A stretch of 56,382 nucleotides of DNA from Acinetobacter lwoffii (GCF_024129355.1 NZ_JAMXXP010000019.1:1-56382), one strand, 5' to 3'. Positions 9,144-19,091 are shown, counted from the first letter of the stretch. Numbers and translations are program-made. Notes: generated by a model not told the origin, from the sequence alone.

Positions 9144-9230
9144 ACGATCAGGATGAAGCAGAATTCATCTTGTTAAGCATTTGATTTAAATCAAGAAAAT
9201 AAAGCTGCATAAAGGTTATGCAGCTTTTTT
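9144..9230 (+). ncRNA. Candidate ~87-nt small regulatory RNA
   Basis: Directly behind an extended -10 promoter lie three hairpins in 80 nt and then a T tract, with no ribosome site or ORF. Hairpin 1: 9149-9157 pairs with 9164-9172 (9 bp, one G-T, loop GCAGAA). Hairpin 2: the palindrome TTGATTTAAATCAA at 9181-9194. Hairpin 3: 9201-9212 pairs perfectly with 9216-9227 (12 bp) and runs into TTT, a textbook intrinsic terminator. Size and layout fit a trans-acting sRNA. I cannot match it to a named family. Confidence 0.6.
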
Positions 9231-9245
9231 GTTTAGATTTTTTTT

Positions 9246-9297
9246 GGGTTTTTATAGCATAGCCCCGGGGCTGTAAGCTGTTACAACATTTTAACCC
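9246..9297 (+). promoter_or_regulatory. Foldable leader segment before purine permease
   Basis: GGGTT (9246-9250) can pair with AACCC (9293-9297), enclosing two small stems: the palindrome AGCCCCGGGGCT (9261-9272) and TGTAA-GCTG-TTACA (9272-9285). Together they would make a compact three-stem junction. It does not fit the purine riboswitch consensus I know, and whether it is transcribed with the permease is not shown. A cis-regulatory role is inference only. Confidence 0.25.
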
Positions 9298-9421
9298 GTC
9301 AAATGGCTACGCTGGCATATTCGTTGCTAACACATCCTTAAAATTGATGAATTTTTTTATAAAATTTCATTTATTTGACGGCTTGCTTAAAGCATAAAGT
9401 TTACTCAATAGGGGCTAGGTC

Positions 9422-10744
9422 ATGACGACTCCTAATCCATCTTCAGAAAGTATGCTTGAACGTCTGTTTAAACTGAGTGAAAACAAAACCAGTTTCCGTA
9501 CAGAAGTTCTTGCCGGTGTAACTACATTCTTAACGATGTGTTACATCATTATTGTCAATCCAATGATTTTGTCCGAAACGGGGATGGATCATGGGGCTGT
9601 CTTTGTAGCAACTTGTCTTGCAGCCGCGATTGGCTGTTTAGTTATGGGTTTGATTGCAAATTATCCAATTGCACTTGCACCAGGCATGGGCTTGAATGCC
9701 TTCTTTACCTATTCCGTCTGTTTGGGAATGGGTGTGCCTTGGCAAACAGCACTCGGGGCTGTGTTTATCTCCGGTCTTGTGTTTATTGCGATCAGCATGT
9801 TTAAAATCCGTGAAGCCATTGTAAATGCGATTCCAATGTCGCTGAAACTGGCCATCGGTGGTGGTATTGGCTTATTCCTTGCGCTGATTGCTTTGAAAAA
9901 TGCCGGCCTGATTGTGGATAATCCTGCTACGTTGGTAGGTTTGGGCGATTTAAAACAACCATCGGTTTTGCTTGCATTATTTGGTTTCCTTCTGGTTGTT
10001 GTGATGCATCACTTTAAAGTGCGTGGTGCGATCATCATCAGTATTTTGGTGTTAACCGGTATTTCAGCAGCATTGGGTCTGAGTGAATTTAAAGGTGTGG
10101 TTGGCGCAGTGCCATCGATTGCACCAACATTTATGCAAATGAGCTTTGAAGGTCTGTTCACTGCCAGTTTAATTGGCGTGATTTTTGTCTTCTTCCTGGT
10201 CGATTTATTCGACTCAACCGGTACGCTTGTAGGTGTTTCACACCGTGCAGGCTTGTTGAAAGATGGCAAACTGCCGCGTTTGAAAAAAGCACTTTTTGCG
10301 GACTCTTCTGCAATTGTTGCAGGTGCAGCGCTGGGTACATCTTCAACTACGCCATACATTGAATCTTCTGCGGGCGTAGCAGCCGGTGGCCGTACAGGTC
10401 TAACTGCTGTTGTAGTCGGTATCCTGTTTGTTGCCTGTTTGTTCCTTGCACCATTGGCACAGTCTGTACCAAGCTTTGCAACAGCACCAGCGCTGTTATT
10501 TGTCGGTGTCTTAATGATTCAAGGTATCGTGCATATTGACTGGGAAGATATTACAGAAGCAGTTCCTGCATTTTTAACCATTGTATTTATGCCATTTACC
10601 TATTCAATTGCTGATGGTATTGCGATGGGCTTCATCAGCTATGCACTGATCAAATTGTTAACCGGTAAGGCATCAACTGTACCGTATATGGTCTGGATTA
10701 TTGCAGTACTATGGACGCTTAAATTCGCACTATTTGGCGGCTAA
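9422..10744 (+). CDS. NCS2 family purine permease (AzgA/GhxP-like)
   Basis: A 440-residue inner-membrane nucleobase:proton symporter of the NCS2 AzgA-like branch, probably importing adenine, hypoxanthine or guanine. Hydrophobic segments occupy nearly the whole chain. Family signatures are GMGLNAFFTYSV near 92, VDLFDSTGTLVGVSHRAG in the middle, and TSSTTPYIESSAGVAAGGRTG, which carries the substrate-site Glu. The neighbouring adenine deaminase 76 bp downstream supports purine salvage. A terminator separates the two, so they are probably separate transcripts or linked by read-through. Confidence 0.9.
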   Translation: MTTPNPSSESMLERLFKLSENKTSFRTEVLAGVTTFLTMCYIIIVNPMILSETGMDHGAVFVATCLAAAIGCLVMGLIANYPIALAPGMGLNAFFTYSVCLGMGVPWQTALGAVFISGLVFIAISMFKIREAIVNAIPMSLKLAIGGGIGLFLALIALKNAGLIVDNPATLVGLGDLKQPSVLLALFGFLLVVVMHHFKVRGAIIISILVLTGISAALGLSEFKGVVGAVPSIAPTFMQMSFEGLFTASLIGVIFVFFLVDLFDSTGTLVGVSHRAGLLKDGKLPRLKKALFADSSAIVAGAALGTSSTTPYIESSAGVAAGGRTGLTAVVVGILFVACLFLAPLAQSVPSFATAPALLFVGVLMIQGIVHIDWEDITEAVPAFLTIVFMPFTYSIADGIAMGFISYALIKLLTGKASTVPYMVWIIAVLWTLKFALFGG

Positions 10745-10759
10745 TTTTTCTAGATTTGG

Positions 10760-10792
10760 AAAGGGTGTAAACTCAGTTTGCACCCTTTTTTT
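10760..10792 (+). terminator. Terminator of purine permease
   Basis: AAAGGGTGTAAAC pairs with GTTTGCACCCTTT (one T-G pair) around a short TCA loop and is followed by further T residues. Confidence 0.85.
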
Positions 10793-10811
10793 ATTATTTT
10801 AGGTTTCATGA

Positions 10812-11822
<1,011 letters not shown>

Positions 11823-11833
11823 GTTTTTAAATA

Positions 11834-11862
11834 AAAGGCAGGGTTCGCTCTGCCTTTGTTTT
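11834..11862 (+). terminator. Terminator of adenine deaminase gene
   Basis: AAAGGCAG (11834-11841) pairs with CTGCCTTT (11850-11857) and is followed by GTTTTT. It ends only a few bases before the start of the next small lipoprotein gene. Confidence 0.75.
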
Positions 11863-11873
11863 TATAGATGGAT

Positions 11874-12221
11874 ATGAAATTGAAAAATATAATTCTGCTC
11901 ATCAGTAGCGTGTTGATATCTGCTTGCTCAAATGCGGATATGACTTTGACACAGCGTACTTTAAAACCCGTGATTGAATACCAATGTGCAAAAGAATTGA
12001 AAGCATCTAAATTCTGGACTGCCTCGACCTATTTTATGCAGGACAAAAATAAAGCTGAACTTGAACAGAATGTCTGTTCATGTGTAGGTGAGCATGCACT
12101 CAAGGATATTCCGGCAAGCACTTTACTGAAAGCGACTCTGGATGAAGAAGTAAAGTCAAAACTCACGCAACAGGCTATTGCAAACAGTCTGAAAGGCTGC
12201 ATGACCGAGTTCTTAAAATAA
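11874..12221 (+). CDS. Small lipoprotein, paralogue of 13046-13417
   Basis: A 115-residue predicted lipoprotein: a basic hydrophobic signal and lipobox LISAC with Cys18, then a short soluble domain. It aligns by eye with the lipoprotein about 1 kb downstream: a Cys before a KEL/TEL motif, a W-TA-T-M stretch, C-CVGEHA against C-CVSEKA, and a late Cys near the end. The three conserved mature cysteines suggest disulphides or metal binding in the periplasm. No family recognised. An ATG two codons earlier (11868) is equally possible. No strong ribosome site is visible because the upstream terminator runs almost to the start. Confidence 0.7.
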   Translation: MKLKNIILLISSVLISACSNADMTLTQRTLKPVIEYQCAKELKASKFWTASTYFMQDKNKAELEQNVCSCVGEHALKDIPASTLLKATLDEEVKSKLTQQAIANSLKGCMTEFLK

Positions 12222-12247
12222 AATCAGCTTTGCAATGAGAGCTGATT
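12222..12247. terminator. Hairpin between convergent genes
   Basis: AATCAGCT (12222-12229) pairs with AGCTGATT (12240-12247) around a 10-nt loop. There is no long T tract, so termination would be weak. Confidence 0.4.
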
Positions 12248-12264
12248 GAGTGTGGTTTTGCAGA

Positions 12265-12828
12265 TTATTTTTTAGAAGATTTGGATTGTCGGGTCATGCT
12301 GTTGAGTACATGATCTTTATCGATAAAATGATGTTTCAGTGCTGCGAAAATATGTCCAACTAAAAGTAAGCCAACTGCCCAGGAAAGCCAGATATGTAGG
12401 GGTTTTACGATCGCGGTTACAGCCGGATTTTCTGAAATCAGTGCCGGCAGGTTAAATAAATATAGCACTGGTGCTGGATAGCCCAGACTCCAGCTATATA
12501 AACAGCCGGTGACAGGTAGGGCAATCAGCATAAAATACAAAGCCAGATGACCTGCATGTGCCAAAGTTTTCATCCGGGGTGACATAGTGTCCGGTAGTTC
12601 AGGGGCAGGGTGGGTATAACGCCAGAAAATTCGCACAACCAACAGGAAAATAATGGTGGTGGCGATATTTTTATGCAGGGTAATGACATCGCCTTTAAAG
12701 CTGCCATCGACCTCATAACTTAAAAAATTCCCACTATAAAAACCAATCAGCCATGCCGCAATAAAGATAACCGCCATGAGCCAGTGCAGCCATTGTGCCG
12801 TGCGCGTGTAATATTGTACTTTTTCCAT
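12265..12828 (-). CDS. Cytochrome b561
   Basis: A 187-residue four-helix membrane cytochrome b561 (YodB/CybB group), a di-haem b protein that moves electrons between quinol and partners at the inner membrane. Visible features: the N-terminal RTAQWLHWLMA with a haem His, LHKNIATTIIFLLVVRIFWR, AHAGHLALYFMLIALPVTG, and a final helix with HIWLSWAVGLLLVGHIFAAL carrying two His. The start is placed at MEKVQYY; a GTG eleven codons upstream is possible but has a poor ribosome site. It lies between two related lipoprotein genes. Confidence 0.88.
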   Translation of the reverse strand: MEKVQYYTRTAQWLHWLMAVIFIAAWLIGFYSGNFLSYEVDGSFKGDVITLHKNIATTIIFLLVVRIFWRYTHPAPELPDTMSPRMKTLAHAGHLALYFMLIALPVTGCLYSWSLGYPAPVLYLFNLPALISENPAVTAIVKPLHIWLSWAVGLLLVGHIFAALKHHFIDKDHVLNSMTRQSKSSKK

Positions 12829-13045
12829 GTGATTTTCGATTGCCCTCAAAGATGGATGCACCTTAGCAAAGGGCGAATCAACTCAGCAATTCCAAATCTG
12901 CAACGCTATGGTGGCTTTCATGCAACATCCATTGAAATGGCTGAGTGCAGATTAAACATTCAGGATGATTTATAGATTTCTTATTCAGGTGAATTTCGGC
13001 ACAATAGCGACACGCTTCATATATGAATAAACAAGGAACAGATCT

Positions 13046-13417
13046 GTGAAAAAATTATTGATTGCACTTGCTCCACTTACTTTGGTTTTATCGGCTTGTG
13101 CAACAACAGGCAGCCCTGAAACGCAAACCACAACGCAACAGCTGGGTGGGGCTGCGCTTAAAATCGCGATCAATGCAAAATGTACGACTGAGCTGAATAA
13201 TATTCCAGCATGGCAAACAGCTACACGTCTAATGACTACGACCCAAAAGCAGAATATCCAGACTGAAATTTGTGGCTGTGTCAGTGAAAAAGCGCCACAA
13301 AGTGTAACAGCGGTAGATTTGGCGACTGCAGCAATTGACCCGGCAGCACGTGCGACGATTGTCGGCAATGTGGTTGCAAAAACCATTAACGCTTGTGTAG
13401 CTGAAGCTGTAAACTAA
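13046..13417 (+). CDS. Small lipoprotein, paralogue of 11874-12221
   Basis: A 123-residue predicted lipoprotein starting at GTG with AAGGA 9 nt upstream. The signal ends in the lipobox LSAC (Cys18), followed by a Thr/Gln-rich linker. The mature domain shares the pattern Cys-TEL, W-TATRLMTT, CGCVSEKA and a late ACVAE Cys with the lipoprotein upstream of cytochrome b561. The pair look like diverged duplicates. Function unknown; an outer-membrane or periplasmic location is inferred from the lipobox. It ends in its own terminator, 19 bp before rnhB. Confidence 0.75.
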   Translation: MKKLLIALAPLTLVLSACATTGSPETQTTTQQLGGAALKIAINAKCTTELNNIPAWQTATRLMTTTQKQNIQTEICGCVSEKAPQSVTAVDLATAAIDPAARATIVGNVVAKTINACVAEAVN

Positions 13418-13433
13418 GCCAAGATTAAATTGA

Positions 13434-13462
13434 AATAGGCTGACTGGTTCAGCCTATTTTTT
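13434..13462 (+). terminator. Terminator between lipoprotein and rnhB
   Basis: AATAGGCTGA (13434-13443) pairs perfectly with TCAGCCTATT (13449-13458), followed by TTTT. Confidence 0.88.
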
Positions 13463-13476
13463 ATGGAAAAATAGAC

Positions 13477-14064
13477 ATGAAGATTGCTGGTGTAGATGAA
13501 GCAGGGCGTGGGCCATTAGTGGGTTCGGTGGTCGCTGCGGCAGTTATTTTAGATCCGAACAACCCGATTGAGGGTTTAAATGATTCTAAAAAACTCACTG
13601 AAAAGAAGCGTGAAAAACTTTTTATCGAGATTCAGGAAAAAGCGCTGGCATGGGCCATTGCTGAGGCTTCTGCGGCAGAGATTGATGAACATAATATTCT
13701 GCAAGCTTCTTTGCTGGCCATGCGTCGCGCTGTAGAAGCTTTGCCATTTCAACCAGAGCATGTACTAGTCGATGGCAATAAAATCCCTCAAGGCCTTCGC
13801 ATGAGCTGTGATGCCGTGGTGGGTGGTGATGCACTGCATGCTGAAATTTCAGCAGCCAGTATTCTGGCGAAAGTAACCCGTGACCATCAGATGATCGAGA
13901 TGGATCAGAAGCATCCGCAATTTGGCTTTGCCAAGCACAAGGGTTATCCGACCAAGGCACATTTTGAAGCGATTGCCTTACATGGCGTGATTGATGAGCA
14001 TCGTCGCAGTTTTGGGCCGGTAAAAAAGGTGATTGCAGCATTACAGCAGGGTGCAGAACTTTAA
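13477..14064 (+). CDS. rnhB: Ribonuclease HII
   Basis: A 195-residue type 2 RNase H that nicks RNA in RNA-DNA hybrids and removes single ribonucleotides from DNA in the cytosol. The N-terminal [12 protein letters not shown] supplies the DE catalytic pair and the GRG ribonucleotide-sensing motif; [13 protein letters not shown], the central VDGN strand and [15 protein letters not shown] complete the family pattern. Length is normal. It starts right after the preceding terminator, so its promoter presumably lies inside or upstream of the lipoprotein gene. It converges on csrA. Confidence 0.96.
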   Translation: MKIAGVDEAGRGPLVGSVVAAAVILDPNNPIEGLNDSKKLTEKKREKLFIEIQEKALAWAIAEASAAEIDEHNILQASLLAMRRAVEALPFQPEHVLVDGNKIPQGLRMSCDAVVGGDALHAEISAASILAKVTRDHQMIEMDQKHPQFGFAKHKGYPTKAHFEAIALHGVIDEHRRSFGPVKKVIAALQQGAEL

Positions 14065-14121
14065 GTTTTATTTTAAATTATCTAAGTATTTAATATTTTT
14101 GTATAAAATTTAGACAAATTT

Positions 14122-14146
14122 AAAGCGGCTCAAAAGCCGCTTTATT
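14122..14146. terminator. Bidirectional terminator rnhB/csrA
   Basis: AAAGCGGCT (14122-14130) pairs with AGCCGCTTT (14135-14143) around CAAA, between convergent genes. Confidence 0.82.
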
Positions 14147-14159
14147 CTTCGCACAAACA

Positions 14160-14414
14160 TTAACGGTTAAAGTTATTTTGTGTCTGGCTATCGTCTTCAT
14201 AAGAAGGTTGGTAATCTTGATCGATATGTTGAAGATGTTCATGCATTGCACGTTCATGCTGGATACGCTGGTAAATCTCTTCACGGTGCACAGAGACTTC
14301 TTTCGGAGCATTTACCCCGATACGAACCTGGTTACCTTTTACACCAAGCACAGTCACACTGACTTGATCACCAATCATTAAAGTTTCCCCGACGCGTCGA
14401 GTCAGAATCAGCAT
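14160..14414 (-). CDS. csrA: Carbon storage regulator CsrA
   Basis: An 84-residue RNA-binding global post-transcriptional regulator that recognises GGA motifs near ribosome sites. Residues 1-60 are the standard core: [31 protein letters not shown], then [16 protein letters not shown] with the RNA-contact Arg near residue 44. The remaining 20 or so residues form an acidic, Gln/Asn/Asp-rich tail ending in NNFNR; E. coli CsrA ends at about 61. Such tails occur in other Moraxellaceae. The ATG is preceded by AAGGAG. A long 5' region separates it from lysC. Confidence 0.96.
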   Translation of the reverse strand: MLILTRRVGETLMIGDQVSVTVLGVKGNQVRIGVNAPKEVSVHREEIYQRIQHERAMHEHLQHIDQDYQPSYEDDSQTQNNFNR

Positions 14415-14572
14415 GTTTTTCTCCTTGCAAAATGCAAAACCTGCAATCTATTGAATGTAAAACAAAAAGCACAACCAAAAATTACAAAATAAGATCTGGA
14501 TAGAAATTCTGTCATCTGGGTGAAAGATTTTAATCTATCTCAGCTGGTTAAAAATCCTCAGGCTTAATATAA

Positions 14573-14606
14573 CAGAGCCACTATAAAAAAAACTATAGTG
14601 GCTCTG
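14573..14606. terminator. Strong hairpin downstream of lysC
   Basis: A perfect 13-bp stem, CAGAGCCACTATA with its complement, around an 8-nt A-rich loop, 58 bp after the lysC stop. The T tract is better on the plus strand (CATTTTTG) than on the minus strand. It probably defines the lysC 3' end. Confidence 0.6.
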
Positions 14607-14664
14607 CATTTTTGTAGACTTTTATAAAATACTGTCAAACAATGACAATATTCTGTCTTAACGC

Positions 14665-15945
14665 TTAAGCACGTGCGCTAGATTCGCCTTGTTCACGGTC
14701 TAAACCGAATGCGGTATGCAATGAACGAACCGCAAGTTCAAGATAATTTTCTTCAATGATCACAGAAATCTTGATTTCAGACGTCGAGATCATCAGGATG
14801 TTGATGCCTTCGTCTGCCAAAGCTGTGAACATTTTGCTTGCCACGCCGGCATGTGAACGCATGCCTACACCTACAATTGATACTTTTACGATATCTGAAC
14901 GGGTCGCAACTTCACGCGCACCAATTTCTTGAGCAGTTGCTTCAAGAATGGCTTTGGCTTTATTTAATTCGCCACGGTTCACAGTAAAAGTGAAATCAGT
15001 TGTACCATCTTCTTCAACGTTCTGGATAATCATATCCACTTCAACATTGGCATCACCAATCGGGCACAAAATTTTAGAAGCAATACCCGGTTCGTCAGGC
15101 ACACCTAAAATAGTTAATTTTGCTTCGTCACGGTTAAATGCGATACCGGAGATAATTGGCTGTTCCATGTTGTCTTCCAATTCAGTCGTAATAAGTGTAC
15201 CAACGTTTTGCTTAAACTCTTCGTCGAATGCGCCATCGTTGTCATTGTCGAAGCTTGATAATACGCGTAAAGGCACCTGATATTTACCAGCAAATTCAAC
15301 TGAACGAATTTGCAGGACTTTAGAACCGAGTGACGCCATCTCAAGCATTTCTTCAAATGAAATACGATCAACTTTTTTTGCTTTTGGTGCAACACGTGGA
15401 TCGGTGGTATATACACCGTCAACGTCGGTATAAATCTGGCATTCATCTGCTTTGAGTGCGGCAGCAATTGCAACACCTGAAGTATCAGAACCGCCACGCC
15501 CTAAAGTGGTGGTATTGCCATGTTCATCAAAACCCTGGAAACCGGCAACGACAAGTACGCGGCCTGCATCCAGATTTGAGTTCAGGACTTCAGTATCAAT
15601 GGATTCGATACGTGCCTTATTGAATGAGCTGTCGGTTTTCATGCCAACCTGGCGACCTGTTAGTGATTTTGCTTCAACTCCAATTGAGTTCAGCGCCATT
15701 GCTAACATAGAAATCGTAACCTGTTCACCCGTAGATACCATTTGGTCTAGTTCACGTGGGTCAGGGGTTTCGGTAATGGCCTTCGCTAAAGCAAGTAGAC
15801 GATTGGTTTCGCCACTCATTGCTGATACCACTACCACTACCTTGTGGCCGTGGTCATGCCAGCGCTTTACACGACGAGCAACATTTAAAATGCGCTCGGG
15901 AGTACCCATAGAGGTACCGCCATATTTTTGAACGATTAATGCCAT
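14665..15945 (-). CDS. lysC: Aspartokinase
   Basis: A 426-residue aspartate kinase, the first committed step toward lysine, methionine, threonine and diaminopimelate in the cytosol. Kinase motifs: VQKYGGTSMG at the N-terminus, STGEQVTISML, GFQGFDEHGNTTTLGRGGSDTSGVA and YTDVDGVYTTDPRV. Two ACT domains follow from about residue 265, as in the lysine/threonine-regulated class found in Pseudomonas. It lies downstream of alaS on the same strand, an order common in gammaproteobacteria (alaS-lysC-csrA). A hairpin occupies the 64-bp gap to alaS. Confidence 0.95.
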   Translation of the reverse strand: MALIVQKYGGTSMGTPERILNVARRVKRWHDHGHKVVVVVSAMSGETNRLLALAKAITETPDPRELDQMVSTGEQVTISMLAMALNSIGVEAKSLTGRQVGMKTDSSFNKARIESIDTEVLNSNLDAGRVLVVAGFQGFDEHGNTTTLGRGGSDTSGVAIAAALKADECQIYTDVDGVYTTDPRVAPKAKKVDRISFEEMLEMASLGSKVLQIRSVEFAGKYQVPLRVLSSFDNDNDGAFDEEFKQNVGTLITTELEDNMEQPIISGIAFNRDEAKLTILGVPDEPGIASKILCPIGDANVEVDMIIQNVEEDGTTDFTFTVNRGELNKAKAILEATAQEIGAREVATRSDIVKVSIVGVGMRSHAGVASKMFTALADEGINILMISTSEIKISVIIEENYLELAVRSLHTAFGLDREQGESSARA

Positions 15946-15964
15946 AGTTGTTCCATATAAGCCA

Positions 15965-15990
15965 TGACCCTGATGTACCTATCAGGGTCA
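15965..15990 (-). other. Hairpin between alaS and lysC
   Basis: TGACCCTGAT (15965-15974) pairs perfectly with ATCAGGGTCA (15981-15990) around a 6-nt loop. No T tract follows in the direction of transcription, so it is not a classical terminator; it may be a processing site or partial attenuator that uncouples lysC from alaS. Confidence 0.55.
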
Positions 15991-16009
15991 GTTACACAAA
16001 ATTGAAGTT

Positions 16010-18688
16010 TTATTTTGCTGCAAGCCAGGCAGTTAAATCTGCCATCACTGGAGCAAACTTCTCGTTAAGTGGCGCGCCACCTTGTGCCAAGTCAGGTTTA
16101 CCACCACCTTTACCACCTAGCTCAGTTGCCAAATGTTTGATGATGTCACCTGCTTTAATAGAAGCAGTAAAGTCTTTTGCTACAGATGCGATCAAGCTCA
16201 CCTTGTCACCCTCTACACCTGCCAGAACAATCACTGCATTTTCTAATTTTGATTTCACACCGTCGTGCAGGTTGCGTAGTGCTTTTGCATCCATGTTTTC
16301 AACAGTTGTAATCAAGGTTGCACGACCTGCAATGCTTTGAACTTGGCTTAGAAGTTCACCAGCTTGCAGGCTAGCAAGTTTTTGATTGAGTTGTTCGATC
16401 TGTTTCTGCAAGCTCGATGCAGTATCAACCAGTGCTTCAACTTTTTCTAAAGTCTGGTCTTTTTGCGCTTTGAGCAAACCGTTAATCGTATTGATATCGC
16501 GATCGGCTTTTTGCGCAACTTCAACTGCTTTAATGCCTGTTACTGCTTCAATACGACGTACACCGGCTGCCACACCACCTTCAGAGGTGATTTTGAACAG
16601 ACCGATATCACCGGTACGTTTTACGTGAATACCACCGCAAAGTTCGATTGAGAAGTTTTTCTCTTCAATCACTGAACCCATAGACAGTACACGTACTTCG
16701 TCACCATATTTCTCACCAAACAGCATCATCGCGCCTTTAGCCTTCGCAGACTCGATATCCAGAAGTTCAGTAGACACCGCAGTATTGGCAATCACTTCAG
16801 CATTGACCAAGCGTTCAATTTCTTGCAGCTGTTCAAAGCTTACAGGCTGGTCGTTGGCAAAGTCAAAACGTAACACGTCAGATGCAACCAATGAACCTTT
16901 TTGCTGTACATGTGAACCTAAAATTTGACGTAATGCAGCATGTAGCAGGTGAGTCGCAGAGTGGTTACGTGCCGTTGCTGCACGAATGTCTGCTTTAACC
17001 GTTGCTTCTACATTTTGAGTAACTTTCAAGTTACCCATAGTCACGATACCTTGGTGTACAAATGCACCACCAGATTTCTTGGTATCTTGAACTTCGAAAA
17101 TACCAGTATCGTTTTTGAAGAGTCCTGTATCACCGATTTGACCACCGCTTTCTGCGTAGAAAGGTGTTTGGTTAAGTACGATCAGTGCTTCGTCGCCTTC
17201 AACCACTTCGTCAACTTGCTCGCCATCTTTGTAGATTGCGATGATTTGACCTTGACCCGCAGTTGCATCGTAACCTTCAAACTGAGTTTCACCTTCGACT
17301 TTCACAACAGAATTATAGTCGATTGCGAATTTGCCTGCATCACGTGCGCGTTGACGCTGTGCAGCCATTTCAGTTTCGAAACCAGCTTCATCAATGGTTA
17401 AGTCACGTTCACGTGCGATGTCAGCAGTCAAGTCAGTCGGGAAACCGTAAGTATCGTAAAGTTTAAATACTACTTCGCCCGGAATTACAGAACCTTTTAA
17501 CTGCGCCAATTCGCCTTCAAGCAATTTCAGACCTTGCTCAAGTGTTTTAGCAAATTGCTCTTCTTCTTTCAGAAGTTGCGCTTCGATACGTGCCTGGTTG
17601 GCTGCAAGTTCAGGATATGCTGCACCCATCACTTCAATCAGTGGCTTCAACATTTTGTGGAAGAACGAACCAGTCGCACCTAGTTTGTTACCGTGACGTA
17701 CTGCACGACGAATGATACGACGCAATACATAGCCACGACCTTCGTTCGATGGGTTTACGCCATCAGCAATCAGGAAGCAGCATGAACGTGCATGGTCAGC
17801 AACAACTTTAAGTGAAGCAGGGTATTCAACTGGTTTGTTTTCTGCTTGTGCTTTTGCTTCAAGTTCAGACGTATCTAAACCAATAATTTCAGCAGCAGCT
17901 TTTAGCAAGTGCTGGAACAGGTCGATTTCGTAGTTTGAGTTAACGTGCTGAAGAACAGCTGAAATACGCTCCAAGCCCATACCTGTATCCACAGAAGGCG
18001 CTGGAAGAGGGTGTAATACGCCATCCGCAGTACGGTTGAACTGCATGAAAACGTTGTTCCAGATTTCAATGAAACGGTCGCCATCTTCTTCAGGAGAACC
18101 CGGTAAGCCACCCCAGATATGATCGCCATGGTCAAAGAAGATTTCAGAACATGGACCACAAGGACCGGTGTCACCCATTGCCCAGAAATTATCAGATGCG
18201 TATTGACCGCCTTTGTTGTCACCAATACGAATAATGCGTGAAGCGTCTAGACCGATTTCTTTGTTCCAGATGTCAAAGGCTTCATCATCGGTGTGGTAAA
18301 CGGTTGCATAGAGTTTATCTTTAGGAAGACCAAGCCATTCTTCGTTAGTCAAAAAGTCCCAGGCAAATTTGATCGCATCACGTTTGAAGTAATCACCAAA
18401 TGAAAAGTTACCTAACATTTCAAAGAAAGTGTGGTGACGTGCTGTATAACCCACATTGTCCAAGTCGTTGTGCTTACCACCTGCGCGCACGCATTTTTGT
18501 GATGACACTGCACGTACATAATCGCGTTTTTCTAGACCTAAGAAGCAATCTTTAAACTGGTTCATACCAGCATTGGTGAACAGCAAAGTTGGGTCATTGG
18601 CAGGTACTAGAGAACTCGACGCGACACGTGTATGCCCTTGCGATTCAAAGTAACGCAAAAATGCTTCACGAATTTCAGCTGATGTCAT
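16010..18688 (-). CDS. alaS: Alanyl-tRNA synthetase
   Basis: A class II synthetase charging tRNA-Ala, 892 residues from the chosen start. The N-terminal [22 protein letters not shown] is the aminoacylation motif, with [18 protein letters not shown] in the active site. The editing domain shows the zinc set [13 protein letters not shown] plus [13 protein letters not shown], and the C-terminal oligomerisation (C-Ala) domain ends with [14 protein letters not shown]. The start at [10 protein letters not shown] matches E. coli; GTG and TTG codons five and seven codons upstream are in frame, and the GTG sits 10 nt after GGAG, so a slightly longer form cannot be excluded. Confidence 0.96.
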   Translation of the reverse strand: MTSAEIREAFLRYFESQGHTRVASSSLVPANDPTLLFTNAGMNQFKDCFLGLEKRDYVRAVSSQKCVRAGGKHNDLDNVGYTARHHTFFEMLGNFSFGDYFKRDAIKFAWDFLTNEEWLGLPKDKLYATVYHTDDEAFDIWNKEIGLDASRIIRIGDNKGGQYASDNFWAMGDTGPCGPCSEIFFDHGDHIWGGLPGSPEEDGDRFIEIWNNVFMQFNRTADGVLHPLPAPSVDTGMGLERISAVLQHVNSNYEIDLFQHLLKAAAEIIGLDTSELEAKAQAENKPVEYPASLKVVADHARSCCFLIADGVNPSNEGRGYVLRRIIRRAVRHGNKLGATGSFFHKMLKPLIEVMGAAYPELAANQARIEAQLLKEEEQFAKTLEQGLKLLEGELAQLKGSVIPGEVVFKLYDTYGFPTDLTADIARERDLTIDEAGFETEMAAQRQRARDAGKFAIDYNSVVKVEGETQFEGYDATAGQGQIIAIYKDGEQVDEVVEGDEALIVLNQTPFYAESGGQIGDTGLFKNDTGIFEVQDTKKSGGAFVHQGIVTMGNLKVTQNVEATVKADIRAATARNHSATHLLHAALRQILGSHVQQKGSLVASDVLRFDFANDQPVSFEQLQEIERLVNAEVIANTAVSTELLDIESAKAKGAMMLFGEKYGDEVRVLSMGSVIEEKNFSIELCGGIHVKRTGDIGLFKITSEGGVAAGVRRIEAVTGIKAVEVAQKADRDINTINGLLKAQKDQTLEKVEALVDTASSLQKQIEQLNQKLASLQAGELLSQVQSIAGRATLITTVENMDAKALRNLHDGVKSKLENAVIVLAGVEGDKVSLIASVAKDFTASIKAGDIIKHLATELGGKGGGKPDLAQGGAPLNEKFAPVMADLTAWLAAK

Positions 18689-19091
18689 AAAACGAGTACT
18701 CACAACCAAGTCACTCCATAATTTCCGATTTGGCTAAAACACCACAGTCTGACAAGCATACAAGAGCTCTGCTGCAATGCGGGGCTTAAAAATTTAAAAC
18801 GCCAAATTATAACGGAAAAAGCAGTAGGCACCAATCATTTTAAAACCAATTGCGAAGGATTTATTTACTCAGGTTTTTCGCTGAATAATTAAATTGAATT
18901 TTCCCACAGTAGAATTCGTGGATATCCATCACATTAAAAATAACTGGAATTTTAAATGACCCAGATACAGACGGATGGATCAGAAATAAAATAATCGAAA
19001 ATCAGTATTTTCTCTGAAGTTTTTTAATGTACGGCGCCAGAAATCCTTTAACATAGAAGAGTTTTAAAATAGGCATATAAAAGGTCGAGTC
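18689..19091. other. Divergent intergenic region alaS / epd
   Basis: About 400 bp of AT-rich DNA. It holds the alaS promoter listed separately and an AAAGG ribosome site for the plus-strand dehydrogenase. No ORF, RNA gene or strong hairpin is evident in the rest. Confidence 0.5.
18806..18834 (-). promoter_or_regulatory. Sigma-70 promoter of alaS
   Basis: On the minus strand TTGGTG (18834-18829), a 17-nt spacer and a perfect TATAAT (18811-18806) form a strong promoter. It predicts a 5' leader of about 110 nt before the alaS start. Confidence 0.7.

Larger units (their letters stand above)
8242..9421. other. Long AT-rich intergenic region
   Basis: About 1.2 kb between yaaA and the purine permease. 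In order it holds: a long imperfect hairpin right after yaaA; roughly 400 bp of very AT-rich sequence with no feature I can support; two candidate tiny ORFs (8726-8788 and 8820-8981); a compact promoter-hairpins-terminator unit that looks like a small RNA (9129-9230); and a foldable segment (9246-9297) in the permease leader. No tRNA or transposase remnant was seen. Confidence 0.7.

Noticed and set aside
9181..9194. TTGATTTAAATCAA is a perfect FNR/ANR-type palindrome
   Set aside because: It lies downstream of the -10 box inside the predicted small RNA, where it is better explained as a hairpin, and no clear FNR-regulated gene is placed correctly.
14178..14381. Two plus-strand ORFs antisense to csrA
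   Set aside because: No ribosome sites; csrA is unmistakable on the other strand, so these are shadow frames.
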